Shown here: piece by piece, positions 27,287 through 36,206 of the stretch
How positions within the stretch are numbered: position 1 is the first letter of the stretch
Layout: the number at the start of each line of letters is the position of its first letter
Notes under the pieces: model-generated
What the model was told of the DNA's origin: nothing
Seen by the model: the letters and a program-made list of their open reading frames with translations, nothing else
Database searches by the model: none
Source of the DNA: Caldibacillus thermoamylovorans
GTDB taxonomy: Bacteria > Bacillota > Bacilli > Bacillales > Caldibacillaceae
Reading direction: 5' to 3'
DNA length: 58,353 nt
Assembly: GCF_000751775.1 (NCBI RefSeq)
Contig: NZ_CCRF01000066.1
Coordinates: 1-58,353 of the forward strand
Made by a program: the position numbers and the translations under genes

Positions 27287-27323
27287 AAAAACCTTGATTG
27301 GCTTTTGCCTTTCAAGGTTTTTA
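27287..27323 (+). terminator. Intrinsic terminator after the barstar gene
   Basis: AAACCTTG (27289-27296) pairs with CAAGGTTT (27313-27320), followed by TTAT, seven bases after the stop codon. Confidence 0.85.
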
Positions 27324-27398
27324 TATAATGTAATATGGATTTACGGTTAATCCCATATTTAATATTACATATTCATGGTAAGTAGATATATCAGATAG

Positions 27399-28007
27399 GT
27401 TTCAGCGAATTTCCAAGATAAAATTGATACGACCCAAAGATTAATTAGTCTCACGGCTGCCGAAATGGAAAAAGATGAACAAAAGATGGGTAACAAAGTA
27501 AGCGAGTTTTTACTGGAACTCATCGGATGGAACGACGTACAACGGGTATTCAGTGAATATGATCCGGTTACCGGTGAGAAGCTTTCTTTTGGTGACCGTC
27601 TACTTGCGGGAGGTTTTTTGGCTCTTTCATTACTTCCACCGGTAAAGAGTACGGGTAATAAAAGTAAGATTGATATTGGTAAAACTGATATAGATGTACA
27701 ATAGAAAAAATGGAATGTTCCAGAAACTGAAACAGTTGCAGTTGGTAAGACTGATGGAAAAGGATTGGAAAATTTGACTTTTGAAGGAGGAACCAAAAGT
27801 ACGTAAAGAAGCTGGATTACCTGATTTAGATGAAGTAATGCCTGACAGGAATATTAAAGCTCCAGGAATAACCCATTGTTCACTAGGCATGCAGAAGAAA
27901 TAGTTCTGAATGAATTTGATTCAGCGGTAATAAAGACAGGTATAAAACCAGAAGATGTTTCAGGAACATTAAAACTACATCAATCGAATCCTTCAGGTGT
28001 ATGCTAA
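27399..28007 (+). pseudogene. Broken LXG-type toxin remnant with deaminase-like C-terminus
   Basis: The frame opens with a fragment typical of the end of an LXG domain (FQDKIDTTQRLISLTAAEME), continues into the same pre-toxin segment as the barnase gene (IGWNDVQRVFSEYDP), and hits an in-frame TAG at about 27702. The same frame continues to a stop near 27806; a frameshift then leads to EAGLPDLDEVMPDRNIKAPG, and a second one to PLFTRHAEEIVLNEFDSAV and LKLHQSNPSGVC before a stop. HAE followed by PSGVC resembles the zinc site (HxE and CxxC) of toxin deaminases, with the last cysteine lost. At least three lesions make this a dead copy. Confidence 0.75.
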
Positions 28008-28260
28008 ATAGTGAAGAAAATATAGGGGATATCCTTTATGAATTATTAGATAATGAGGAAAATGGTATAACAATAATTCAAGAGATGTCAGATAATGAAA
28101 CAGATGTCGAAGCTTGGAACTGTATTATTGACGCAGTTGCTTATACTAGTAGACTAGTAATATTTTTTTGGATAATGGCGAACTTATTTGGAAGAGTAAT
28201 TAGACATTTATCTCTGGGTTATTCTGCCACAGGAAGATTTTATTTGTGAGGGTAGAGTGT
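28001..28260 (+). pseudogene. Degraded small ORF, probably the immunity gene of the broken toxin
   Basis: An ATG at 28001 overlaps the end of the toxin remnant and opens MLNSEENIGDILYELLDNEE, an acidic helical sequence with EAWNCIIDAVAYTSR. After about residue 55 the sequence stops looking like a protein in that frame. Other frames pick up short sensible stretches (LDNGELIWKSN and then LPQEDFICEG), as expected after two frameshifts. The position, acidity and size fit an immunity protein for the neighbouring toxin; I cannot name the family. No ribosome site is seen. Confidence 0.5.
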
Positions 28261-28371
28261 GATTAGATTCTATAAGTTCAGTCTATATTGATATCAGTTA
28301 CGTCGGTTTAAATCATCTTATACAGCTTATCATCACAAATTCAATTACTACCTAATAGTAAAGCCTGAAAC

Positions 28372-28442
28372 GAAAAAAACTATCACATATGGGTATGTCA
28401 CATGTGAAAAATGATGTGATCCCATAAGTGATAGCTTTTTCT
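28372..28442. terminator. Bidirectional terminator between the toxin remnants and valS
   Basis: A long imperfect hairpin pairs CTATCAC with GTGATAG and TATGGG with CCCATA. It is flanked by T-runs on both strands (CTTTTTC on plus, GTTTTTTTC on minus), so it can end valS transcription as well as transcripts from the cassette side. Confidence 0.8.
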
Positions 28443-28447
28443 ATTAC

Positions 28448-31096
28448 CTATTTCATCCGTTTTAACTCTTCCAGTCGTTCTTGGACGGTTGCTCGTTTTT
28501 CTAAGTAGTCTTTTTCTTTCGCACGTTCTTCTTCAACCACTTGCGCAGGTGCTTTAGCAACAAATTTTTCGTTGGCAAGTTTTTTCTGTACCCGCTCCAC
28601 TTCTTTATTTAGTTTCTCAAGTTCTTTTTCAAGGCGGGTAATTTCTTCTTCGATATTGATGAGTCCTTGAAGCGGCAAGTAGATTTCCGCTCCGGATACT
28701 ACGGCAGTCATTGCTTTTTCAGGGGCTAGTGCACCTACACCAATTGTCAACATTTCCGGATTACAGAAACGTTCAAGATAGGCTTTATTTGTTTCTAAAG
28801 TGTCCAAGATTTTTTCATCATGGGCATTAATGATCATGGCGATTTTTTTGCTCATTGGCGTATTCACTTCGGCCCGAATATTACGGACAGAACGGATGAT
28901 TTCAACGAGTAATTTCATTTGTTCGCTTGCTTCTTGGTTTGACAATTCCGGTCGTACCTTTGGCCATTCCGCAACCGTAATCGACTCCCCTTCATGTGGG
29001 AGATTTTGCCAAATTTCCTCGGTAATAAACGGCATGAATGGATGAAGTAACCGCATCGTTTGGTCTAAAACATAGGCTAAAACGGAGCGAGTTGTCTTCT
29101 TTGCTGTTTCATCCTCACCGTACAATGGAAGTTTTGCCATTTCAATATACCAATCACAAAAATCATCCCAAATGAAGTTGTATAAAGCCCGGCCAACTTC
29201 ACCGAATTCATATTTTTCAGCCAGATTGGTAACTGTTTCAATCGTTTCGTTGAGTCGGGTTAAAATCCACTCATCCGCTACAGATTTTTTTCCGTTTAAA
29301 TCAATGTCTTCATATGGGAGTCCACCCATATTCATCAAAGCGAACCGGGATGCATTCCAAATTTTATTAGCAAAATTCCAAACGGATTCAACCTTTTCCG
29401 TACTGTAACGTAAATCTTGTCCCGGTGATGATCCGGTTGCCAGAAAATAACGTAAGGAGTCGGCACCATATTGATCGATAACATCCATCGGGTCGACACC
29501 GTTCCCAAGCGATTTACTCATTTTCCGACCTTCTGCATCGCGAACTAAACCGTGAATTAAAACATCTTTGAACGGGCGCTTCCCGGTAAATTCAAGCCCT
29601 TGGAAAATCATCCGGGATACCCAGAAGAAAATAATATCATAACCGGTGACAAGCGCATCGGTCGGGTAATAGCGTTTCAAATCAGCTGCTTCCTTATCCG
29701 GCCAGCCCATAGTTGAAAATGGCCATAATGCCGAGCTGAACCAAGTGTCAAGGACATCCGGGTCTTGCTCCCAATTTTCAGCGTCTTGCGGGGCTTCATG
29801 ACCAACATATACTTCTCCGGTTTCCTTATGATACCAAGCAGGAATCCGATGACCCCACCAAAGTTGTCGCGAAATACACCAGTCACGAATATTTTCCATC
29901 CAATGAAGATAGGTTTTTTCAAATCGTTCCGGAACAAAATGCACTTTTCCTTCCGTTTTTTGCAGCTTAATTGCAGCTTCAGCCAATGGTTTCATTTTGA
30001 CAAACCATTGGGTCGAAAGATATGGTTCAACAACAGCCCCGCTCCGTTCCGAGTGACCGACGGAGTGAACCATTTCCTCGATTTTGATAAGGACACCTTG
30101 TTCTTGTAAGTCTTTGACAATTTGTTTGCGGCATTCAAAACGATCCATGCCTTTATATTTTCCGGCTTTTTCATTCATTGTTCCGTCTTCATTCATAACA
30201 AGAATCCGTTCCAAGTTATGGCGATTTCCTACTTCAAAGTCGTTCGGATCATGGGCCGGGGTTATTTTTACCGCACCGGAGCCGAATTCCATATCGACAT
30301 ATTCGTCGGCAATAATTGGGATTTCGCGACCGACGATTGGAAGCACGATTGTTTTGCCAATTAAATGTTTATAGCGCTCGTCTTCCGGGTGAACCGCAAC
30401 GGCCGTATCCCCGAGCATCGTTTCCGGACGCGTTGTTGCAATTTCAATATAGCCGGAACCGTCTTTTAACGGATACCGCAAATGATAGAAAGCGCCTTGT
30501 ATATCTTTGTAAATAACTTCAATATCGGAAAGGGCCGTTTTCGTAACCGGATCCCAGTTGATAATATATTCTCCGCGGTAGATGAGACCTTTTTTATAAA
30601 GAGAAACAAAAACTTCACGAACCGCTTTGGAAAGACCTTCATCCAGTGTGAATCGTTCCCGGCTATAATCGAGACCAAGCCCTAATTTTGCCCACTGGTG
30701 ACGAATCGTTTGCGCATATTCCTCTTTCCATTTCCATGTTTCTTCCAAAAACTTTTCTCGGCCTAGATCATAGCGGGATTTCCCTTCAGCACGCAGTTTT
30801 TGTTCAACTTTTGCCTGCGTTGCGATTCCGGCATGATCCATTCCCGGCAGCCACAATACATCGTAGCCTTGCATTCGTTTCATCCGGGTAATAATATCTT
30901 GTAATGTTGTATCCCAGGCATGCCCAAGGTGAAGTTTGCCGGTCACATTCGGTGGCGGAATCACGATGGAGTATGGTTGTTTGGTTTCATCATCTTCTGC
31001 TTCAAAAAATTTGTTCTTTACCCACCATTCATAGCGACCTTTTTCTATTGAATTTGGATCGTATTTTGTGGGCATCGAGAATGTTTGTTCACTCAT
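28448..31096 (-). CDS. valS: Valyl-tRNA synthetase
   Basis: Class Ia synthetase that charges tRNA-Val and edits misacylated threonine. The 882-residue protein has the HIGH motif as HLGHAWDTT, the KMSKS motif as [11 protein letters not shown], the connective editing domain ([18 protein letters not shown]), an anticodon-binding domain and a C-terminal coiled coil of leucines, glutamates and lysines. Length is normal. The start has a GGAGGC site. Expression is controlled by the T-box leader directly upstream. Confidence 0.98.
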   Translation of the reverse strand: MSEQTFSMPTKYDPNSIEKGRYEWWVKNKFFEAEDDETKQPYSIVIPPPNVTGKLHLGHAWDTTLQDIITRMKRMQGYDVLWLPGMDHAGIATQAKVEQKLRAEGKSRYDLGREKFLEETWKWKEEYAQTIRHQWAKLGLGLDYSRERFTLDEGLSKAVREVFVSLYKKGLIYRGEYIINWDPVTKTALSDIEVIYKDIQGAFYHLRYPLKDGSGYIEIATTRPETMLGDTAVAVHPEDERYKHLIGKTIVLPIVGREIPIIADEYVDMEFGSGAVKITPAHDPNDFEVGNRHNLERILVMNEDGTMNEKAGKYKGMDRFECRKQIVKDLQEQGVLIKIEEMVHSVGHSERSGAVVEPYLSTQWFVKMKPLAEAAIKLQKTEGKVHFVPERFEKTYLHWMENIRDWCISRQLWWGHRIPAWYHKETGEVYVGHEAPQDAENWEQDPDVLDTWFSSALWPFSTMGWPDKEAADLKRYYPTDALVTGYDIIFFWVSRMIFQGLEFTGKRPFKDVLIHGLVRDAEGRKMSKSLGNGVDPMDVIDQYGADSLRYFLATGSSPGQDLRYSTEKVESVWNFANKIWNASRFALMNMGGLPYEDIDLNGKKSVADEWILTRLNETIETVTNLAEKYEFGEVGRALYNFIWDDFCDWYIEMAKLPLYGEDETAKKTTRSVLAYVLDQTMRLLHPFMPFITEEIWQNLPHEGESITVAEWPKVRPELSNQEASEQMKLLVEIIRSVRNIRAEVNTPMSKKIAMIINAHDEKILDTLETNKAYLERFCNPEMLTIGVGALAPEKAMTAVVSGAEIYLPLQGLINIEEEITRLEKELEKLNKEVERVQKKLANEKFVAKAPAQVVEEERAKEKDYLEKRATVQERLEELKRMK

Positions 31097-31142
31097 TTAA
31101 ATGCCTCCATTTTAATGTAATTTTTTTGCAAATCCTGACAAT

Positions 31143-31345
31143 TAAAAAACCCCACTCGTTAAAGGACGAATGGAGTTGATTCGCGGTACCACCTTTATTC
31201 ACAAATGCATAAGAAGCATGCATTTGGCACTCAACTAAGTAACGGATTTCCCGGCTTTTGCTACTCTTCGGGTTCACAAAAGCTGCTCCCGGGCGACCTT
31301 CCAACAGTTTCACTTAAGAACTCGCACCACCGTTCTCTCTCTGAA
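31143..31345 (-). ncRNA. T-box riboswitch controlling valS
   Basis: On the minus strand an AGAGAG stem I entry (about 31341) leads to GAAGGTCGCCC, where GTC (31297-31295) is the likely specifier codon for valine. Further on are the T-box sequence AAAGGTGGTACCGCG (about 31182-31196) and a terminator hairpin (31150-31175) followed by six T residues. Uncharged tRNA-Val is expected to stabilise the antiterminator and let valS be transcribed. The T-box and terminator are plain; the specifier is read by analogy. Confidence 0.93.
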
Positions 31346-31399
31346 AAGCCTAACTATTGTACTCTTCCCGTTCAACGCATTTCGTTTATTTATACTTAT

Positions 31400-31427
31400 T
31401 CTATAAAAATAACGGACATTTCGTCAA
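31400..31427 (-). promoter_or_regulatory. Probable sigma-A promoter of valS
   Basis: TTGACG (31427-31422) is followed after 16 bases by TATAGA (31405-31400) on the minus strand, about 55 bases ahead of the T-box stem I. Confidence 0.6.
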
Positions 31428-31444
31428 TCATTATCGGCCATTTG

Positions 31445-31520
31445 AGGAAAAATTATACGAAATGATTTTTATACAATTCTTTTTCCACAGGTTTCAGGAA
31501 AAATTATACGAAATGATTTT
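31445..31520. repeat. Perfect 25-base direct repeat upstream of valS
   Basis: Two identical copies, beginning AGGAAAAATTATACGAAATG and running 25 bases, lie at 31445-31469 and 31496-31520, 51 bases apart, just upstream of the valS promoter. The rest of the 31521-31773 gap shows nothing I can support beyond the ribosome site of the next gene. Confidence 0.7.
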
Positions 31521-31773
31521 GAAACCCATAGTCCGGTATTCGACATGTAAATCCAAAGTGCTTATGTTAGTTGGAATGCAGTGGACAGCACCCGAGGCAG
31601 ATTTTTCACAAAGTACATTCTTTCCACTTTTTAAAATTCGCTCAAAAAAATATGAACAACTTCCCGTTATATTCACATAGAATGAATTAAAGAAAGACTT
31701 TTTGCAGGCGTTTCATGTCCGGTTGCGGTCTTGTTTCCTTTTGGGTAGACAACCGTTATAAAGGAGGAGTTTC

Positions 31774-31965
31774 ATGCGTAGAAAATACAATCCATATTTA
31801 CTGCCATCATGGGCTCGAACAATCAGGGAAGTTGGAAAGCAATTGATTATCCCGTTTACGATTTTCCAAGGAATCCGAACGTTAATCATCCCAACTACTT
31901 TTGATGTCGTCTTATTATTAATTTTTTTGTTAATTGTCGCTCTTTTCCAGATGGATCTGATATAA
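31774..31965 (+). CDS. Small membrane protein (YszA-like by position)
   Basis: A 63-residue protein starting MRRKYNPYLLPSWARTIRE, basic at the front, with one or two hydrophobic stretches (about 26-41 and 44-60). The strong AAAGGAGGAG site seven bases before ATG 31774 supports translation. B. subtilis has a similarly small gene, yszA, next to valS; the match is by position and size only. It reads against the neighbouring core genes and is followed by a hairpin terminator. Function unknown. Confidence 0.7.
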   Translation: MRRKYNPYLLPSWARTIREVGKQLIIPFTIFQGIRTLIIPTTFDVVLLLIFLLIVALFQMDLI

Positions 31966-32336
31966 GTGTGTTTTTTGTTAATTGTTTGGCAATCAATCAA
32001 TTTGGTTTTTCAGAATCCTATATTAAGTTGTTGCCCTCTACCAAATAATATTTGCATGTTCAAAAGGGGGATAAGTGAAAGGAGAATCCGAGAAGAAATT
32101 TGCCAACCATCCCCCGAACTTTTTGAACATCATAATTTTTTTACTGACTAATGGAAAAGAGGCGTTAGTGAACCGACTCTCTTTGCTTAGGAAAAAAGCA
32201 GTTAGTGAATTCAGGCACCCTTTCCGATTCGATTTTCTTTGGAAATAGGCCGTAAAAACTCGGGTGCCTTCCAAATTCAATTTTTCACGTCTTTAGAAGA
32301 AATTCCAATTATCCTCGATTTGCCCTTCCAATTTTT
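31966..32336. other. Intergenic region with two large hairpins
   Basis: Besides the terminator at 32056-32142, a second structure spans about 32205-32288: GGCACCC (32214-32220) pairs with GGGTGCC (32262-32268), with outer GTGAATT/AATT-TTCAC and inner TTTCC/GGAAA pairs. GTTAGTGAA occurs twice (about 32164 and 32201). The second structure lies downstream of the chemotaxis gene and may be its 3' end. Confidence 0.4.
32056..32142 (+). terminator. Long-armed terminator after the small membrane protein gene
   Basis: ATGTTCAAAA plus GGGGGAT pairs with ATCCCCC plus TTTTGAACAT, followed by CATAATTTTTTT. The loop of about 36 bases is unusually large for a terminator. Confidence 0.65.
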
Positions 32337-33809
32337 TTATTCAGCTAGTAGCTCTTTTGCACTGATTGTTGTTCTATTCATTGAATTTGCGATGTCTTTA
32401 TTGTCATTCGTCAATGTTTCAATTGAAGCACTCATTTCTTCCAGATTGGCACTCGCTTCTTCAAGAATTCCCGCAAACTGGGATGTATACGTTTCTATAC
32501 TTTTACTTTTTTTCACGACTTCATTTGTCATTTCTTTTGAGTGCAGTAAATCAGTGTTTAATTTTTGAAATACTTCTTTCAACTGTTGAAAGTAAGCGAC
32601 AATATCCTCCGACGAATCTGCCAAGTGGGTAATCTTTTGTTCACTGGCTTGCATTTTTTTCAAAGTCGTTTCGTTGCTCGTATTCAAGTTTTGCAGATTT
32701 TTGGTAATATTATTGACCGTATCTTTTGTCGACTCTGCCAGTTTGCGAATTTCTTCGGCAACAACCGAGAATCCTTTGCCGGCCTCACCTGCTCGTGCCG
32801 CTTCAATGGAGGCATTTAAAGCCAATAAATTTGTCTGCTCGGAAATTTCTTTAATTTTATTTGAATATGTATTGGTTTCTTGAATGTTCTTTGTTAAATC
32901 CAGTAATGTTTGGTTTAAGTCGTTCATAAATGCTCGAATCTCCATTACATCTTGTTTAAACATGAAAACTCTTTTTTCACCGAGAGACGTGATTTCGTCT
33001 GTTTTATCCGCCTCTGTTGAAAGTTCTTCCATTATATTTTCCAGCTTTAGCATGACCTCGAGATTTTCCATTGTATGACTTGAAATCATTGCAATTTGGT
33101 CGGTTTGCTGTTGACTGCCAATTGTTAACTCTTGTAAACTGTTAGTAAATTCATTTTGAGCCAATTGATTGCTCTGAATCCGTTCATTTGCATTGGCCAT
33201 TTCTTTTAAAATATTATTCATATTGGCTTGAATGCGTTCTTTTTGTTGCTTTTGTTCCTCACCATGTTTTTCTGACTGCCGCAACAATTCCCGAATCACG
33301 GATTGCTGTCTGGCGTTCATGTGGATTAGTACATAAAGTAAAAGTCCTGATAAAAGATAGAGTATGAGAATAGTAACAAAGTTTTCTTTAATTACGGCTG
33401 TTTCTTTTGTACCGACAAAAAAGATTGTTAACATGATCGACAATCCTATAGAATAACCAAGGATAAACGATTTTTTGCCAGAACTAATCGTCGAAAAAAT
33501 GGCTAAAAAGAATGTGATTAGAATAATATTAATTCCGCCGCCGGTAACCGAAATACCTAAAAATGAAAAGGCGCCAATCAAAACAACACTTAAATAAGGA
33601 AATAGAGAGTGTTTCTTAACTATTTTTTCACAAACAATATATAAAACAGCCAAACAGATCAATTGAGTAGAATATATAGTAATTACCGGTCCTTGTTTTA
33701 AAGCTATTGACTTCAAAACAGCCAAAACTAATGAAACTGAAAAAGTAATAAACATGATCAAATTTATTTTTTTACTATCTTCCAACAACATTTGCTGTAT
33801 CTTGTCCAT
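32337..33809 (-). CDS. Methyl-accepting chemotaxis protein with polytopic membrane domain
   Basis: Signal transducer that would control CheA. The 490-residue product has five or six membrane helices in residues about 18-165 with very short loops, no large extracellular sensor domain and no obvious HAMP domain. A long coiled coil (about 175-490) holds the signalling tip [21 protein letters not shown]. It may sense a membrane or redox cue rather than a soluble ligand. The start has an AGAAGGTG site. It is not part of the usual Bacillus gene order here and appears to be an insertion. Confidence 0.92.
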   Translation of the reverse strand: MDKIQQMLLEDSKKINLIMFITFSVSLVLAVLKSIALKQGPVITIYSTQLICLAVLYIVCEKIVKKHSLFPYLSVVLIGAFSFLGISVTGGGINIILITFFLAIFSTISSGKKSFILGYSIGLSIMLTIFFVGTKETAVIKENFVTILILYLLSGLLLYVLIHMNARQQSVIRELLRQSEKHGEEQKQQKERIQANMNNILKEMANANERIQSNQLAQNEFTNSLQELTIGSQQQTDQIAMISSHTMENLEVMLKLENIMEELSTEADKTDEITSLGEKRVFMFKQDVMEIRAFMNDLNQTLLDLTKNIQETNTYSNKIKEISEQTNLLALNASIEAARAGEAGKGFSVVAEEIRKLAESTKDTVNNITKNLQNLNTSNETTLKKMQASEQKITHLADSSEDIVAYFQQLKEVFQKLNTDLLHSKEMTNEVVKKSKSIETYTSQFAGILEEASANLEEMSASIETLTNDNKDIANSMNRTTISAKELLAE

Positions 33810-34201
33810 TACATTTCACCTTCTTTTTTGTATAGTCATTATTTGTTCGTTTAATAGAAAAGGCACAACTTTATTGAAAACGTTTGCTTATAATAGAAAA
33901 GTAACAAGGCTTCCACTCTTTCAAATATTATTATTTTCCCTCTATTATACATGAATACCTATTCAGTGCAATAGATAATTGATGATGGATCGGCTTGTTT
34001 TTTGAGAAATGAGTCCGTACGTATTCAGTGCGCGACAGCAAATTTATAATAGTACAGCTTTTTTGTGAAATAAGTCACTAATTTCAAGTGATATGGACAT
34101 TTCTTCAAAAATTTATGTTTATTTGAATTGTTTGTGTTAATTTTTTATAACTGAGGATCTTATGATGATTGAAATAGTGAGGAATTTTTAGGTCAAGGTT
34201 C
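33810..34201. other. Upstream region of the chemotaxis gene with a cre-like site
   Basis: A sequence matching the CcpA operator consensus WTGNAANCGNWNNCW lies at 33874-33888 (TTGAAAACGTTTGCT). TATTCAGTGC occurs twice (about 33960 and 34030). No gene is visible. Confidence 0.45.
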
Positions 34202-34846
34202 CTAATTAAGATCACCTTGACCCTTTTCATTATTTTGGAGATTTTTTAACCAACTTAAAAATTGTTGTTGATTTGTTTTACTGTGAAAATCATCATCCAA
34301 TAGTTGTTTTAACAGTTTTTGGTGCTCTTCTTTTGGCAATGGAGAGTTTTTCAAAAGTTCCCGACATTCATATAGAAAATCAACATATTCTCCGTAATTT
34401 TCCGGGAAAGTGGCTTCCAATTGCTGTTTTATTTGCTTTGTCAGCTTGGGACTGGCACCGTTTGTTGCAACACTTATTGTTAATCGGCCTCTATTCATGA
34501 TCGTGGGAAAATGAATATTCCCATTGGAGGCGTTTGTAGCATCATTGATTAAAGTATTTTTTGGTGCATATTGAAGAACCAATTCGTTCACTTGGGGATT
34601 ATTTGTTGCAATAATTACGAGAAAAGCGTTGGAAATATCATTAGGTTCAAAATACTTTTTCAACCAATTTACCTTGCCCTGTTCCCAATAATTGCGGATT
34701 TCCTGGGTAATTTTTGGACTAGTCACAGTAATTTTCCCACCGCTTTCCAGCAATAGACGAATTCTTCTTTCGGCTACATGGCCCCCACCAATTATGACAA
34801 TATTTTTGTTATTTAAATCGAACATTAGAGGTATGAATCTTGTCAT
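34202..34846 (-). CDS. sirC: Precorrin-2 dehydrogenase / siroheme synthase N-terminal-type protein
   Basis: NAD-dependent oxidation of precorrin-2 to sirohydrochlorin on the way to siroheme. The 214-residue product has the Rossmann motif VIIGGGHVAERR, the family segment FLVIIATNNPQVN, and the central GNIHFPTIMNRGRLTISVATNGASP region with its catalytic-site neighbourhood. It lacks the methyltransferase part of CysG. The start follows AAAGGAAAG. The hem operon nearby makes its precursor, uroporphyrinogen III. Ferrochelatase-type activity cannot be judged from sequence. Confidence 0.9.
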   Translation of the reverse strand: MTRFIPLMFDLNNKNIVIIGGGHVAERRIRLLLESGGKITVTSPKITQEIRNYWEQGKVNWLKKYFEPNDISNAFLVIIATNNPQVNELVLQYAPKNTLINDATNASNGNIHFPTIMNRGRLTISVATNGASPKLTKQIKQQLEATFPENYGEYVDFLYECRELLKNSPLPKEEHQKLLKQLLDDDFHSKTNQQQFLSWLKNLQNNEKGQGDLN

Positions 34847-34980
34847 TGTACAACTTTCCTTTTCAGTTTCATTTTCGTTGTAACATGTCGATTTTAGTGA
34901 TGTCTTGATTATATACTATTATATCAATTTTTCTGAATACCTAGGAGGACTTAGACAAAAATTTAGCGGAACTCCACTAG

Positions 34981-35085
34981 ATCAACAAACCTCCTCCGAT
35001 TTCAACAGTAAGGCCTTCTTATTCAACAGTGACGCCTACCAATTCAACAGTTCACACCGGGAATTCAACAGTACCACCAACTCGG
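34981..35085. repeat. 21-base-period tandem repeat (TTCAACAGT array)
   Basis: Four copies of TTCAACAGT start at 35001, 35022, 35043 and 35064, exactly 21 bases apart, with variable 12-base spacers; a weaker copy (ATCAACAAA) precedes them at 34981. The array ends just beyond the ysxE stop codon. A related ACTGTTGAATT-like sequence occurs near 6628-6654. Confidence 0.75.
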
Positions 35086-35089
35086 CATA

Positions 35090-36073
35090 TTAGGATTCTG
35101 TTTGCATTTCCAGCTTCATGATGATATTTTCGATGTTTTTCAGTTTCCAATAAGCTTGCTGAATCTTTTTTGTATACTTCAATTCATGGTTTGGGGCGAC
35201 TCTCGTTTGATAACGGTTCAATAACCGAATCATGAATCCGGGGTGGGCAAGATAACTTTTCATAAGCAAAAGTTCCGTTTCCTTTAGCGGATAGTGTTTC
35301 ATATAGATATTCAGCCATTCCATACAATCTTCACCGTTCATCGGGTATGTACTTAATGTGTTGGATAAAAACGGCAATAAGTCCTGATATGAGGAACCGA
35401 TACGGCTTTCGTCAAAATTAATAAAATACCCGTACCCTTTATCATCAAATACAAAATGATCCAAGCTAACTTTACCGTGAAGAAGGACCGTGCGAATTTT
35501 CTTTGATTCAAGCATAGTATCTTTCCAAATTTTTAGAGTTCGAAGTGCATATTCATAGGCTTTTTGAAATTCATGATAATATTGGACAAATTCCCATTCA
35601 AAAGGAGACATATACCATTTTTGCTCACACAGTTCAATCCAACTGTCAAGATATTGCATTTCTTTATTCCATTGTCCACTAGTTCGCTCAAAATGGTCCT
35701 CGATATTTGTCTGGTCCATTTCCATTTCTTGTGATGTCAAAAGATGAAGTCTGGCAAGTTCCCGAAACATTTTTCTTGCATGATTGGTTTCAACCGGTCT
35801 TGACTCGCTACCTAACCAAGGCATTAAGTAATACAGCTTTTGATCTCTTAAAATCATATATTGCCCGTTTTTTGCCGGATAAAGAGGAACGAAACGATAA
35901 AACCCTTTATGGTATAAAAAAGGGTAGATGGAAAATAAATTTTTTCCCTTAGTTACTTCGGTTTCTTTTAATGCAAACACATTGTTTCTACTAAATACTT
36001 TATATACTTTTCCAATCTTTTCCAAATGTCTCGGTTGAATTTGATATTCTTTTAAAATTTCGTAGACTCTCAT
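35090..36073 (-). CDS. ysxE: YsxE, CotS-family spore coat kinase-like protein
   Basis: Spore-coat protein with an aminoglycoside-phosphotransferase-like fold. The 327-residue product shows a degenerate N-lobe (KIGKVYKVFSRNNVFALKE), the catalytic-loop-like segment LLHGKVSLDHFVFDD and a DFG-like INFDESRIG. The catalytic loop differs from active kinases (HGKVSLDHF for HGDxxxxN), so enzyme activity is doubtful. It lies directly after spoVID, as in B. subtilis, and the start has a GAGGTG site. Confidence 0.9.
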   Translation of the reverse strand: MRVYEILKEYQIQPRHLEKIGKVYKVFSRNNVFALKETEVTKGKNLFSIYPFLYHKGFYRFVPLYPAKNGQYMILRDQKLYYLMPWLGSESRPVETNHARKMFRELARLHLLTSQEMEMDQTNIEDHFERTSGQWNKEMQYLDSWIELCEQKWYMSPFEWEFVQYYHEFQKAYEYALRTLKIWKDTMLESKKIRTVLLHGKVSLDHFVFDDKGYGYFINFDESRIGSSYQDLLPFLSNTLSTYPMNGEDCMEWLNIYMKHYPLKETELLLMKSYLAHPGFMIRLLNRYQTRVAPNHELKYTKKIQQAYWKLKNIENIIMKLEMQTES

Positions 36074-36206
36074 TTTTTCACCTCAATGCATATAAAAAAC
36101 GGGTTTCGTACCCGTTTTCTTTGTTACGTCACTTTTACATAAAGTGATTGGGATATGGTATTTTTCATTGTTATAGTTCGGCTGGTTCCTCGGTTAGTCC
36201 ATTCAG

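Noticed and set aside
34905-35093. Plus-strand ORF with a heptad xFNSxxx repeat
   Set aside because: The protein repeat is a by-product of the 21-base DNA array, whose period is divisible by three; there is no ribosome site.
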